From Saccoglossus kowalevskii (Eukaryota > Hemichordata > Enteropneusta > Harrimaniidae), in NCBI RefSeq assembly GCF_000003605.2, contig NW_003126890.1:28267-92266 (forward strand): a stretch of DNA of 64,000 nucleotides, given 5' to 3'. Position 1 is the stretch's first letter; every line of letters starts with the position of its first letter. Below are positions 1-11,040 of the stretch, piece by piece. The notes below the pieces were generated by a model. That model made no database searches. It was not told the origin of the DNA and saw only the letters and a program-made list of their open reading frames with translations. The position numbers and the translations under genes are program-made.

Positions 1-2082
1 TGCAGTTCGACATCGTTACGTCCGGTATAGTACATCTGCTTACACGCACAAACAGCCAGGTTTCAGTTTCCCCTTGCCTTACCTGCATATTTCGACCGCG
101 GTTACGTTTATCGGAACCGTCTAAAATATTTAGGCAATGCAGTAATATTTAATTAGCAGATTTTGTGAAGCTATTTGTGTATTTACTGTCAAACTTTTGC
201 TCTTTGTATTAAAGTGTGCGTACGCACATTGCAGTTAATTCAAATTTGGTGTCATTTAGTGCTGTGCGTGTATGATGAATGTGTTCGTTCCCTTATTTAT
301 AAATTCTCTATGGTTCTTAGATGTCCAATTGTTATTGGCCTGAGATCATTGTCGTCTTGTAACGATAACCATCTTAATGATTTCCAATGCCTTTATGGCC
401 CGTGAAAAGAACCCACAACAAGTGTGATCTATATAGTTTAAGTTACACGAATCACCGTTTGGCATTCCCATTCGCTTCGTATGAATTATTTCAGATTTAA
501 TACAAATATATATATAGACCTCTTGACACTGGGGCAAGCAGTATTAAACAAATGACATAATGTTTGGTATACTTATTGTGAAATGTGTTATTTAAAACTC
601 AAATGGCATGAAACAAATAATAATTCCACTTATAATGATTCAAGATACAAATATATACATATTTTATGTGCTTTGGTATTAGTATGTTTCAAAGTTATCA
701 ATAGTATAAATATTATTCATTGAGTTTAATTCTAACTGATTTGAATGTTGATGTTCTAGGCATATTCATATATTTTAGTTCATTATTTGTAAAAGAGAAT
801 GATAAAATACACACTATTATGCTAACCTAACACTAAAATAAGTGTAGTTCACTCCCATGGCCAGTTACCCCTGTCGCCAAGTTAGCTTCATCGCAAATGG
901 AGTCTACTGGCCGATTATGTTATCACAAACCTGTATACTGATGACCATAGGTTTGAATCCCGCACTAGGTGACTTGGGATTGTTCACTGTAATAGTGGTC
1001 ATGATCAGTGTATACTTTTATGAAAACCCTACCACACACAGTATAAAGAGAATAAAATATCTTCAAACTGAGTTCTGACAATGCAGCTTTTATTTTTTTA
1101 TGAAATCGTCCTTAATTTTTAACTAGCACTGACCAGAATCATGAATTTTTCTTTGGACCAATTTCCAATTTTTGATTTGTTTATTTGTTTATATTTTTCT
1201 TAGAAATATTCATATTAGTGTACAATACTTTCTCCCTCTGTAACAGCATATCCACTCAATAAATTCTCAACTGGATAAGAGCAATATAAATGTGACTAGA
1301 TGAGAACTATGATATGACCCAAACGTGCTGTTTTATAAATTGTCTTTTTCTGTTTAGTGTATGTGTGTATTTGTGTATGTGTAATATATTCATTATATTA
1401 CACGATTTCACATTAAAACAAATAAAACCAAAACTAGAAATTGTGCCATCCAACCTTTAATGTTTCAATTATTTTTTCACTTCAGTAAATAAATGCTTGC
1501 AAATTTAGCTGGAATGATTGTATTTATAGCAGATAAACTGCAATTTGTAAGGGTCATCTTTTCTGTCGATGTAGTAATTATTTGTGGCAGCCTGAAGCAC
1601 TAGACGAGAGCAATATAAATGTCTCTATTTTATAACTACGATATGAACATGAAAATGAAATACAGAGGAAGGAGGAAATGTTTTACATGCAGTGTATTAG
1701 CGTGATATTAGAGAGGCTGTTATTTTATCTCTACCACCAACTGTACACTGAACAGTGTCTAATATTAAATGTTCAGCATGTGCACCAAAGCACACAATAT
1801 TAGGTTTTTTTGAAAATGAGACTGTACATATTGTCTGTTTTGTATATTACTTCAAGTGCATTTGAATTTAATCGCCAGTGTAGTCCAGTGTAGCAGATAA
1901 CCACGAGTTGATTTGTGCCAATTAAGTATGTCTGCCATGATAAGGTCGCGATATGTAGTCAATTATTTCACATATTGATATATAATATCCCTTATTCGTG
2001 AATGGCCGCCGCCGAGATAAAGAATAGAAGACTATTCAAGAACTAGCACGTTTTCAACGAGATATCGACGACATTAAATGTC
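1..2082. other. Intergenic, no gene recognised
   Basis: AT-rich DNA with short, unconvincing open frames. A stretch near 860-980 ends in a B-box-like word (GGTTTGAATCC at about 950), but its flanks do not pair as a tRNA T-arm. A word of about 17 nt (agagcaatataaatgt and flanks) occurs near 1278 and again near 1607, which hints at an old local duplication. Nothing here can be called a gene. Confidence 0.5.
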
Positions 2083-2945
2083 TTATTATACGCCATAAGT
2101 TACAGCGTGCCCTAATTTTGCGGTATTTTACGGGGTATTTTCATCCTACTATATAAAAAAAATGCGAGTCCCAAATATGGAATACCCGCGTAAGCTACGG
2201 GGGTGACAATACATGGAACTTGCATAATGGGGACGTGTCCCTGAAATGGGTCTGTTTTTTTTTATTTTTGGTATAAGTATCGGCCTTATTTCTGGTCAAG
2301 ATAAATATCGGTACATATCGGTACTATGTTTCCGATTTGATACTGTTGTTTCTCATTTTACAACCTAAATAACTTGAACATTGTGTTAATATTATGCTCT
2401 TTTGTAAGTGACAGAGATATTTCTATGAGGCATCCATATTATAATAAATCAAAATACAATGCAACTGTTGGTTTACTTTTACTTCTATTGAAGATGCTCT
2501 TCTAATTGATCAAATATGGCAACTGTTTTATTTGGAATAAACAGAGATGACAGAAATGATACTTTGGTATAAATATGGGTATAGATTTTGCCAGTATCCA
2601 GGTATAAAAATGGTCACAATTTTGAGCACTCGGTTATGTATCAACTGCCCCCGGGGGTATAAGCGTCCTCTAATAATAAAAAAACAAACACAGCTGCCAC
2701 CATGGTTTAACCGGTCTCCACACAAAGAAGTTCGCTGATTCTGTTCTAATTTTTTTGGATTTCGGCATTCCCATGATATATTCTTGGAAAGAAAATATGT
2801 ATAACAATGAGGTTATTACCAGGATACCTCGAAGTATGCACTCAGACAGTACGTCGTCGCATATACATCCGCTGCGCGTCGGTCGATACTCCATCTGTAC
2901 TGTATTCGTGCATAAATTGAGGCATCCTCGTAATAACCTCATATA
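2083..2945 (+). repeat. Interspersed repeat family R1, copy A, split by a nested MITE
   Basis: This is one of four copies of a family also seen at 14681-15003, 37697-37878 and, inverted, 55111-55470. Shared order: a 5' block with the words taagttacagcgtgcc and tacggggtattttc; a block aagcgtcctctaataataaa followed by a ggctgccacc word; then a block with cacacaaagaagttcgctga. It ends in a long hairpin (arms about 2808-2854 and 2898-2944, both beginning ATGAGGTTATTAC when read inwards). Copy A is interrupted at 2196-2659 by another element. There is no coding capacity, so it is probably a non-autonomous element with a foldback end. Confidence 0.75.
2196..2659. mobile_element. Nested 464-bp MITE inserted in repeat R1 copy A
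   Basis: The uninterrupted R1 copy at 14681 reads gcgtaagcgtcctc. Here the same site is split, with TAAGC at 2191-2195 and again at 2660-2664, a perfect 5-bp target-site duplication. The inserted piece starts TAC-GGGGG-TGACAATACAT and its other end, read inwards, starts TACCCCCGGGGGC and continues to GATACAT, so it has imperfect terminal inverted repeats. No transposase frame is visible, so it is a non-autonomous DNA element. Superfamily not assigned. Confidence 0.75.
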
Positions 2946-3417
2946 ATTGTAGACAAATTTTGACACGAAATATTATCTCTGCTATATTCGCACTACTAAA
3001 ATTAAATATGAAAAAATAAAAAGCATCTGTAATAAAAGAAAGCTTTGTATGTGAACATTTCTCTGTTATTAGGTCACGCGTGAAATGAGCGGGAATGAAG
3101 ATGTCGACGTTGTTGCCACAGCTCGAAACGACTCGAAACAAAATTGAGAGTTAAATTATTTCTCCACCCGTTGTCAGAAAACGATTATTATAAGATTAAA
3201 GAACATTTTTGAGGACGTTGTGTCATGAATTTGTGTCTCGCTTTGTGAAAAGGAAATGGCGCCGCCTATAGTGCACAATTCCCAAACCCACGTATTCAGA
3301 TGTATTCCATATTGTCCTTTTATATACACATGTTATCTAAAGAGGGCGCTTTGTGCTCGATATCACGTTATTCGAGAGATTCAAACCATTAAAACATATA
3401 CTCTACAGTAAAATACC

Positions 3418-3423
3418 TTTATT
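3418..3423 (-). terminator. AATAAA polyadenylation signal of the SLC35G-like gene
   Basis: AATAAA on the minus strand, 54 nt past the TAG that ends the SLC35G-like reading frame. Position and orientation fit a poly(A) signal of that old gene. Confidence 0.5.
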
Positions 3424-3476
3424 ATTCACAGTGGGATTCTTCTAATTCTTAATAAGTTCAATTTTTTCATACAATT

Positions 3477-4997
3477 CTATTTTTGTTTCAACCAAACGAC
3501 CATGCAAACAACCACAGCACTCAGAATAATTAAAGCAGCACTACTAAGTTCCCTATGAAACACAATAACACAGACAATCATGGAACAGTTTGCTAACAGC
3601 GCTACTTTGCCTCCACTCAGGAGCTGTAGCGCTCTGTTGTATGCGTATAGTTAAAGAATATACCATACTACTATGGCAACCATATATGCAATCGGATATT
3701 GAGGTATCAATACATACATCCAAAATCTACTCGTCGGGTGCACTAGAATCAACGTACGTGTAGTCCTACATAACCCATTATAGAATATAACTACTAGCAC
3801 AAAAATAACAGACGTATCTATAAAACACACAGTACCAATAGCTAAGCCAAGGGCACTTAAGATATATATCTTAATATATCCGATTGCAGGTGCGTATTTA
3901 GTATCGCCAAATATGAATCCGGTTCATGCGATGAATATTATTCCAGCAACATTGATTATTATGAGGGGAGGCAAGGGGGTAGCTGGTACGGTTTTACGGG
4001 AAATAAAAAGGGCTTTTCACAATTTACGAAGAAAAAAGACGTTTTTACAGTTTACAGTGTTAACAAATGGAACATTGAATGGTCCGAAGAGCTCTCCGAC
4101 TCAAATTCTCCACCATTGCTGCGCCGTGTGAAGAGACGCATGCGCATATTACCCTCGTAATGCTCTTCATTCGGTTAGAGGGCCTTTTACGTCTTGACAT
4201 TCAATTTTGTAGTGAATTGTGTCATCTAGTCGTTTTACAGTTTCTAAAATGTAATTTAAATGTATTTTTTACGATTTTATTATTTGGATTTGAATTTTTG
4301 TACGTACGAGAAAAATGATACATTTTTACAGTGTACGAAAAAAATATTTGATTGATTACGTTGTACGTCTGGCCTGTGAATACAGAATTACGGAATTTAT
4401 TTTTTCTATTTACGTTGTACGAACAAACAAATATTGCTACTACGTTGAACGAAAATAACCCTTGCCCCCCTCTATTATACTAATACAGTCATGAAACCTA
4501 AACCTCTCTTGTATGAATACGCGTGCTAAGATAGGTGTGAAGATAGGCAACGTTCCGACTACAATTGATGTTGTGTCCCCCATTCCAATGGAGTCCAAGC
4601 CATAATAGTAGAACAAGTCGCTTCCATTTTCACTTATGCTTTTAAGAATGTTCAGTAAAGTGTCTTTCGGATTCAATTCTAGAATGTTAACTTTCTTGTA
4701 TATGAGTAACGCCATCGCTGCTGCCATGGTTACTAATGATTTCACGAGTAAAGCCCGTGCTGGAGAATATCCTAACTGGATACACAGACGTGTGAATATG
4801 TCAAACACCGCGAAACTTGCTCTAGAAAGCAATCCCTTGAAAAGCCCGATGAATGCGTTCCAATGCGAGGTTTTATTAGCCGTTGATTTACTATCATGGT
4901 TTTGTATGGCAACAGTTTTGTCGGCAATGAATTGTGGGTTAGGAATACTTGATAGCTTTTTCGTAGTTACGTAATCGTTACTTTCACCAGCATGCAT
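3477..4997 (-). pseudogene. SLC35G-like (EamA/DMT) transporter pseudogene, broken by a MITE and two stops
   Basis: Homology is to the SLC35G (SLC35G1/AMAC-like) branch of the drug/metabolite transporter superfamily, multi-pass membrane proteins with two EamA repeats. Seen: ATG at 4997 in a good context (gaaaccATG), 175 open codons with the first EamA repeat (GLFKGLLSRASFAVFD..., FYYYGLDSIGMGDTTSIVVG, PIFTPILARVFIQERF), then a 510-bp insertion flanked by a 6-bp duplication. With the insertion and one duplication removed, the frame continues exactly (SIIINVAGIIFIA) through the second EamA repeat (TGFIFGDTKYAPAIGYI; VIFVLVVIFYN; AYNRALQLLSGGKVALLANC) to TAG at 3477-3479. In all 334 codons keep one frame, near the family's usual length, and no intron is needed. 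Two stops are in frame: TGA at 3924-3926, where an Arg is usual, and TAA at 3651-3653. The insertion lacks GT-AG ends, so it is not an intron. It is a former gene that decayed recently enough to keep its frame; a truncated 175-residue product could still be made. Confidence 0.85.
3963..4472. mobile_element. 510-bp MITE inserted in the SLC35G-like gene
   Basis: The ends are inverted copies of GAGGGG(A)GGCAAGGG (3963 inwards; 4472 inwards on the other strand) and are flanked by TATTAT at 3957-3962 and 4473-4478. Removing the element and one TATTAT restores the transporter reading frame, which independently confirms the boundaries. The interior is AT-rich, with several tacgttgtacg-type words, and encodes no transposase. 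Superfamily not assigned. Confidence 0.85.
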
Positions 4998-5041
4998 GGT
5001 TTCAATGGCAACCTCGATTAATATAAGCGCCTACAAGTCGA

Positions 5042-5052
5042 TGACTTAGTCA
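5042..5052. promoter_or_regulatory. Palindromic bZIP-like site (TGACTTAGTCA)
   Basis: A perfect 11-bp palindrome with TGAC half-sites on either side of a 3-bp core, 45 nt upstream of the SLC35G-like ATG. TGAC half-sites are typical of AP-1/Maf/CREB-type bZIP factors. Function is inferred from motif and position only. Confidence 0.35.
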
Positions 5053-5075
5053 AACAGAACATAGATCAAATAGTG

Positions 5076-5083
5076 TGACGTCA
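5076..5083. promoter_or_regulatory. Full consensus CRE (TGACGTCA), proximal
   Basis: A perfect cAMP response element within the 10-bp palindrome GTGACGTCAC, 79 nt upstream of the SLC35G-like ATG. CREB/ATF factors bind this octamer, and proximal placement is typical of functional CREs. Confidence 0.5.
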
Positions 5084-5249
5084 CTGAGGAATACGTAATG
5101 TGATCAACTATTCACGAAGACGTTCGATTTGGACAAACAAATTAGTAAACAAAAACTGTCGACAGACGTATGTATAAATGAGGCGTTGTTAATGCTGGCA
5201 AGCGCTTTACTGTGATAATAAATTCCCTTGTAATGTATAGGGAAGAAAT

Positions 5250-5257
5250 TGACGTCA
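5250..5257. promoter_or_regulatory. Full consensus CRE (TGACGTCA), distal
   Basis: A second perfect octamer, 253 nt upstream of the same ATG. Two full CREs within 175 bp is unlikely by chance in DNA this AT-rich, so this looks like a promoter remnant of the SLC35G-like gene or of something divergent from it. Confidence 0.4.
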
Positions 5258-6927
5258 TTTTTTTCTTTTTATTGTGTTTCATGAGCTGTTCTATGTACTA
5301 TGATTACGTCGGTTCTATTCTTTAGAAAGACCTGGTAATCAAGAATAACGCCTTTGAACTGATATATATATATATATATATTCAGCAAAAACAAGTTCAG
5401 CTTGGACGTTCAGTTGCGAGACATAACAAAAAAACGCAGCCACTGATACATTTCAAAAATAAAAATAAACGCAGCACGCGCGTTGGAAATAAATAGGACG
5501 CGTTGTGACACAGTCACACCAGCTTCTTTCACTGGCGCAATATAATTATGCTATTTTCCAACGCACTTATATTTAATACATTGACGAAAAACACCACAAG
5601 AAAAATGTAAATCAGGCTTGTAATTACTAGTAACTCAACTCGATCGCAATATTCATCACTGTAAAAGTGGATAAATTCGAACCAGCTAGCTCATGACCGG
5701 ACCGGAGACGTCCGCTCGTCTTCGTTGATAACTCCAATTCTCCATAATCGCTGTGGTGAACTGTTTAGCTGATTTTTCAAAAGATGGATATTTAATTCAT
5801 ATTCATCCCAACATATTTGAATATTCTTTCGGAAATTTGAGACAATGTTCAAAAAATACAGTACAGTTATATGTCTGATTTAATAATACGCAATTATCCA
5901 GGCAATACTAGAAATTATTGCTGATACTAATCATGTTTTGTATTGGGAAATTGGATACTTGAACGTATAGTCCCCGGGCGTGTAGTAGACGAGCATACTC
6001 GTACTGTCACATGTTTTTCATCTTAACCGTATCAGTCCGCTTCGATAAATGTTTAGTTTGATAATTGATAATTGATAAAAAAAAATACATTCAGTGTGAG
6101 ACTGTTGCTTTCAAGTTGTGTTAATACAAAGATGATTTAAACTTGTCCCTTCCGTTGCCAACGTATTCAATATACGGAAATATAATGTGTGTGTGCGTTT
6201 GCGTGAGATTTCCCGCCGCAACGCGCTCTATTTATTTCGAACGCGCGTGGTTGGCGCCTTTGATCGCGTTCATTTTGTTCTATCATACCCGGGTATCATA
6301 CTCGAAATCTATCGCTAATTTACTTTGTCATTTCTCACAACTGAATGTCCAAGCTGACTTTGTTTTGACTGTATATATAGATGAGTAATTTATACATATA
6401 AAATAGATAGTATGCAATGACATGCTACACTTACACTAATTGCTGACTATTACCCACATTTTGAATACGCTAAATGATTGGCTTATACTTTCATTTTTTG
6501 GGTTCACATTTCCAACCTTAGAAAAGATACACAAAAAAATAATCCCCTGCTTACTAGTAGTTACATATTCTGCCTTAATCATTACACCATTGCAAATCTA
6601 GTACCATTCTTCTGGCTTGTAATTTAATATCCTCTCACATCTCACCATAGTAGAACTATATATTTCAAATGATGATGTCATTTACCATAACACCACGTTC
6701 TACTCCGGCCCATCCCACACTATGTTAATGAACACTATATAAATGTATGTAAAAGTTCAAATCTACAATTTTGAACGTGTTCGAACTTCACAGAAAGAAT
6801 ATTACTTACATTATAACATCAAATACAAATGACTCTATAAGCCAAGCAAACTATTTTTTGAATATATTACAATAACTATTCTTACTCAAAATGCACAGCT
6901 GTGAATAACAACTGCTCTATACGAAAA
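5258..6927. other. Intergenic; one small AT microsatellite
   Basis: An (AT)10 run lies at 5362-5381. No convincing coding sequence on either strand; the frame at 6143-6388 (+) is low-complexity at its start and resembles nothing known to me. Confidence 0.4.
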
Positions 6928-7565
6928 TCATGCTAACATGCAGACAATATCCAAGAAATAACTCATATTCCACTTTGTTACATCAATAAAAAATGTGCCT
7001 GTCTCAACTATACTTAAACTAGGTAATAACAGTTGGGTTTGCAGCAATGCCTGGAATGCATGTAGTTCCATCAGAGGTATATCCCGTACAGTATTCCTGA
7101 AAATACAGTAATCAATTAAGACCCCGAACATAATCTTAGGAGGTAATCAACCCAGCTTCAACGTAGCTTTGCAGGGTGATAAGTGTTGTATAATGTCACT
7201 CGATTTTTTCAGTGAAGACTGGGACAGACTACTTTCAATAACCTCAACTTCTTTTACCTAACTAGCTCTTTGGTCATACAGGGGACCACTCCATTTACTA
7301 TTCTCTGTTAACATGCTAGATCAAGCGGGCATGTATATTTCATCAGTCTATTCTTTAACTACTAACATTGCTGTATTTTTTTATTACATACTTGCTCTCA
7401 ACTGGTTACATTATCATCCATAGTCTCTGCAAGAGTTGTTGTGCCTACAATTATTCCAGGTACAGGGCTAACTGCCAACCGTCTGTTCTGCGGTTTATTA
7501 TTTTTGAAAATATTATGGATAATTTTGGACTCTGCATATTTTGCAACTTTCATATGTGCTGATTA
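6928..7565 (-). other. Coding-like but broken tract, identity unknown
   Basis: Minus-strand pieces read like protein but do not join in one frame. The 7398-7562 segment contains AESKIIHNIFKNNKPQNRRL and PGIIVGTTTLAETMDD. The segment 7147-7255 contains VKEVEVIESSLSQSSLKKSS. After a ttttcag acceptor-like word near 7102, one frame reads YCTGYTSDGTTCIPGIA, a cysteine spacing reminiscent of the end of an EGF repeat. Stops separate the pieces. It could be remnants of a host gene or of a transposon protein; no family is recognised. Confidence 0.25.
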
Positions 7566-7984
7566 GGATTAGCTTTGACCACCCTATCTTTTGAAATACA
7601 GTTTCTTGGTCAATGTACTGTCCATGTAATTACACTGTGTGCCAAATTTGTCGCAAACCTCCTTGTTTAGATAATAATTCTTTCTGGTCTCTGTATGCTA
7701 GTATATTTTCTACTAAGAATTTATACAATAAGAGCCCTTATTAATACTTCTCCATGATACGTAACGAGGAATGGTTTAGTAATCAAACAAAAGTCGGCTT
7801 AGTGGGTTTAGAGTTTGGATCTTGGAAAGAGGGACTACAGGGCTGTTTCGCAAAGCTCTTCGAAATCTTACAAAATACACCTGAGATACAAATGGCCACA
7901 GAGATCTCTATAAACCAAAGTGGGTTTTACGAAATATATATATATATTTATATATGCTAATAGCCTTAAGAATAACTAATACAC
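7566..7984. other. Intergenic between coding-like tract and SnoaL exon
   Basis: Includes a purine-biased stretch (7754-7933) that is open on both strands for about 60 codons with no recognisable domain, then a short AT run at 7936-7956. No gene called. Confidence 0.35.
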
Positions 7985-8150
7985 ATCAGTAGACCCTGAA
8001 TACACTTTCCCAACACGAATAAATCTGCATTCTGGTGTATGCATATCGTAAAGAGCCTCCCAGTTCCTGTCGTTGAATAACCGGCTAACTATATCAATGC
8101 GTTCTTCAAGCACTTTCCTCAGTTCAGGTTTGTCACTCATAATGCGAATA
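7985..8150 (-). CDS. First coding exon of a SnoaL/DUF4440 (NTF2-like fold) protein, partial
   Basis: The minus strand has a 3' splice site (TAACTTTTACAG, AG at 8151-8152) followed by TATTCGCATT and ATG at 8140. From there 52 codons run to a possible donor (GAT|GTGTAT, GT at 7983-7984), leaving phase 0. The peptide (MSDKPELRKVLEERIDIVSR, then LFNDRNWEALYDMHTPECRF) matches the N-terminal helix and first strand of small SnoaL-like/DUF4440 proteins of about 130-150 residues: helical start, W-x-A-L-Y-D and the C-R-F strand. These proteins have a cone-shaped NTF2-like fold and are usually cytosolic with unknown substrate. I could not find the later exons downstream (lower coordinates), so this is either a gene with a long intron or a fragment. 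The donor is weak, so the exact 3' limit is uncertain. Confidence 0.55.
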
Positions 8151-10246
8151 CTGTAAAAGTTATACACGGTTATCGGTACAGTATGTTACATAATATTACA
8201 AATACTGGTTTTATATGCTTAATAATTTATGAGTCAAAGCATGTAATTTATTCCCACTTTTATGAGAAAACACGAAAATATATCATGTCATGCTTTGATC
8301 CATTATCTATGTCAACAAACATTAAGTTATTTTAATTAGTTATTTGCAAGATAGAATAATTAGCTATTGAACAAAATAAAACCCAAATATGTATATTGTA
8401 CATGAAAACGGAGATACATTTTTACATCATGCAGTATACAGAAGCCGAATGTCAGACACCACAAACATATATAGTTATGAGTCTATTGTATCCGATTACG
8501 CGAACTTGAAACCCGCAAACCGTCTATTCTATAATCGTAAAGTTGTTGGTGTGAATATACGCTTGAACTTCATCGTTCAACCTGCGCCTTCTCATCTGAC
8601 TTACGTGAATCAGGCATTTGTATAATGTATTTAAAAAACTAAACGTTCACAAATTCTGAAATACAAATAGGAAAGTTCATGTAAAATTGAAAAACAACTG
8701 ATAAGCTATATTCAGAAAATGCATGGCCGTCAATTAGTATATCACTGATAAGAAAATTGAATTGTTGGGCAAATATTGACCCAAATACAATATTAAAGTA
8801 TAAAAAGCAGTTGAATTCGTTTTGTTCTCATTATTTTTCGTAGATTAAATCAGTGTTAAATGCAAATGTGACCACCACAGTGTATGGAAATTCACAATAC
8901 GTATTGATTCAATCGTGTTGAAGTGCTTGTCTAGGCAGTGAGAGTATACATTATACAAACATGCCAATTTAGCAACTGTAATAAATTCGCAGCGGCTAAA
9001 CACATCACTGTATCTGTTATTGCGCCCTCGCTGGTCACATATCTAGTTACACATTACAATTTATGCAAAGCTATAGTTCCTCTACTGTCTTCATCTTTTC
9101 ATGTGTATATTGTGTATGTTGTCTATTTAAACACTTTACCGACTATTGACATTTTCTAAAGTGACATAGGATAGTTTTTTGGGTAAAGCCCGCACGTTCG
9201 CTAATCCTAAAACCACTACAAATGTGTTGAGTGTAATCTGAATTTGAAATCTACTGAATAGGTCCATGTGATCCTGCCGGCGAAGTATGTGGACACAGCA
9301 ACGACAGAACAAGATCCCGGATATGATCTCAGAAAACGTGTGTTTAGAAGATGTAACTGTCAACACATTACAGTATAGGAAAGATGGGGAACGTTGATGT
9401 AGATCTAAAAAGTCACCTATTTCAATCTCTATGTAAAAATACAAATATATCTATTAGGACTTAAAAATCAGGACATAATAAGTAATATACAGCTTAAAAA
9501 ATAGATGCTTCAACTATAAAATATACGGATTATGGTACGCAACTTCTTTAAAGGAGCATGATCATCAAACCCAGAATCTGTCTACAGGATTTTTTCCCGT
9601 AGGGAATTTGCCTCTGCGACATTGTCCTACATCCCGTCGTTGAGTAACCTGTACAATATGACCACAGACGGGAAGCATATGTGATAGGTATCTATTATTG
9701 GGAAAGAATACTTAATTATTTTGCGATATTTTTGTAGATGACACGCCTAGAGTATATAGCGTATTCAGAAAATACAGCATTATTGTATCTCTTCAATCGA
9801 TGCAATTATGTATTACTTTATTGAATTATTTACCAAAAATGAAATGTCACACTATCCTAACAATCAATCTTCATAATTGAGATGGTTCTAGCATTTCTGT
9901 TCCTTGTCTTGTATTATGTAGAATGTGTTTTTTGTTGATGTTTATCTTTGTTTTTCGCAATATTCAAGTTAATAATATCTATGAGTTGATTTCTCATTGG
10001 GAAATATGGCAGGTTTATGTGGAATGTCGCTTGATTTTTCTAGTCTGATCGGATTCATAAATAAGTGAGATTATGTGATAACATTATAAACTACAATTGC
10101 CCGAATGACAAGTAATTTTTTTCGGAACTTCCTAGCCTAATTGTCTACTAATCTATGCTAATTCGAAATGACATTGTAGCAATTCAGTGAACGCGGCTGT
10201 AAATTGGGTCGGGTATGTTTTTGGTTGTTAGAGAGATATTCATCTT

Positions 10247-10249
<3 letters not shown>
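8151..10249. other. Intergenic, no gene recognised
   Basis: AT-rich DNA. The longest open frame (9136-9444, minus) has no recognisable domain and no clear splice context. Nothing else seen. Confidence 0.4.

Positions 10250-10327
<78 letters not shown>
10250..10327. repeat. AT dinucleotide microsatellite, about 78 bp
   Basis: Uninterrupted (AT)n from 10250 to 10327. The Tyr-Ile run in an overlapping open frame is only this repeat translated. Confidence 0.95.
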
Positions 10328-10329
<2 letters not shown>

Positions 10330-10463
10330 AGATTTGTTTTTCCTCGTAAACTGTAAACCGAGTACGCCTACGGCAATAAAATTTTATGAGAAGATCTTGA
10401 CCTTTATCATACCATGCCAGCGAGATTTCACATTTGTGCAACGTTCGTTGACCTCACACATTA

Positions 10464-11040
10464 CCACGACTGATTTAAAAATACAATGGTCTTAATAATT
10501 TACGATGATCCCTTTTAAGCAGTTATTCATTAACTATGCCATTAGTGCCAAAACATTATTAATTCATATACAATGTACAGGGCTACAGCGAATAATCGTA
10601 TGTGGGAACCACAATGTCAACACAAACATCTATGCATGCACAATTCATTTATATTAATCAGTAAATATGCTATCCTATTGAAACATCTTTAGATCTTTGG
10701 GGTTATTGATTTACGATGACTTGTATAAGTCCATCAAATAGTACCGGCGGAAAATAACATGTTTTGAGCAGTGCAGTACTCAAAGGTCACTCAAATTTAA
10801 CGTCAATTGAATTTGAGTGACATGAATAAATCACTTAATTATCTGTGGGTTTTACTGCTTGATGTTCAGTTTGATGATGAGTGAAATAACACTGCATTAG
10901 ATAACCCAGCGTTCCATTTACATAGAAAGCAGCTGATGATGATGTGGAACGTGTCAATTTTAATACCTTTTGATTCTATTGTAATATTGTCAATTAGTTT
11001 ATTTTAATTTCGATATTTCACACATTAGGTATTTTGCAAT
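10464..11040 (+). repeat. Local segmental duplication D1, copy 1
   Basis: Closely resembles 13028-13890 in the same orientation. Near-identical core: atcagtaaatatgctatcct through tagtaccgg (10657-10747) matches 13426-13515, then aacatgttttgagcag and aatttaacgtcaattgaatt blocks follow in the same order. Flanking parts (gatttaaaaatacaatgg; acaattcat; tagtttattttaattt) match more loosely. It lacks two segments present in copy 2. Non-coding. Confidence 0.8.

Noticed and set aside
949-960. tRNA-like B box (GGTTTGAATCC)
   Set aside because: Flanks do not pair as a T-stem and no A box lies at a proper distance, so neither a tRNA nor a SINE is supported.
857-1078. 73-codon frame with a hydrophobic stretch
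   Set aside because: No splice context, family match or supporting signal.
3963-4472. The insertion in the SLC35G-like gene being an intron
   Set aside because: No GT-AG ends; it has inverted terminal repeats and a target duplication.
7754-7933. Frame with KVGLVGLEFGSWKEGLQGCF on the + strand
   Set aside because: The opposite strand is equally open, there is no known domain, and it runs into an AT repeat. Too weak to call.
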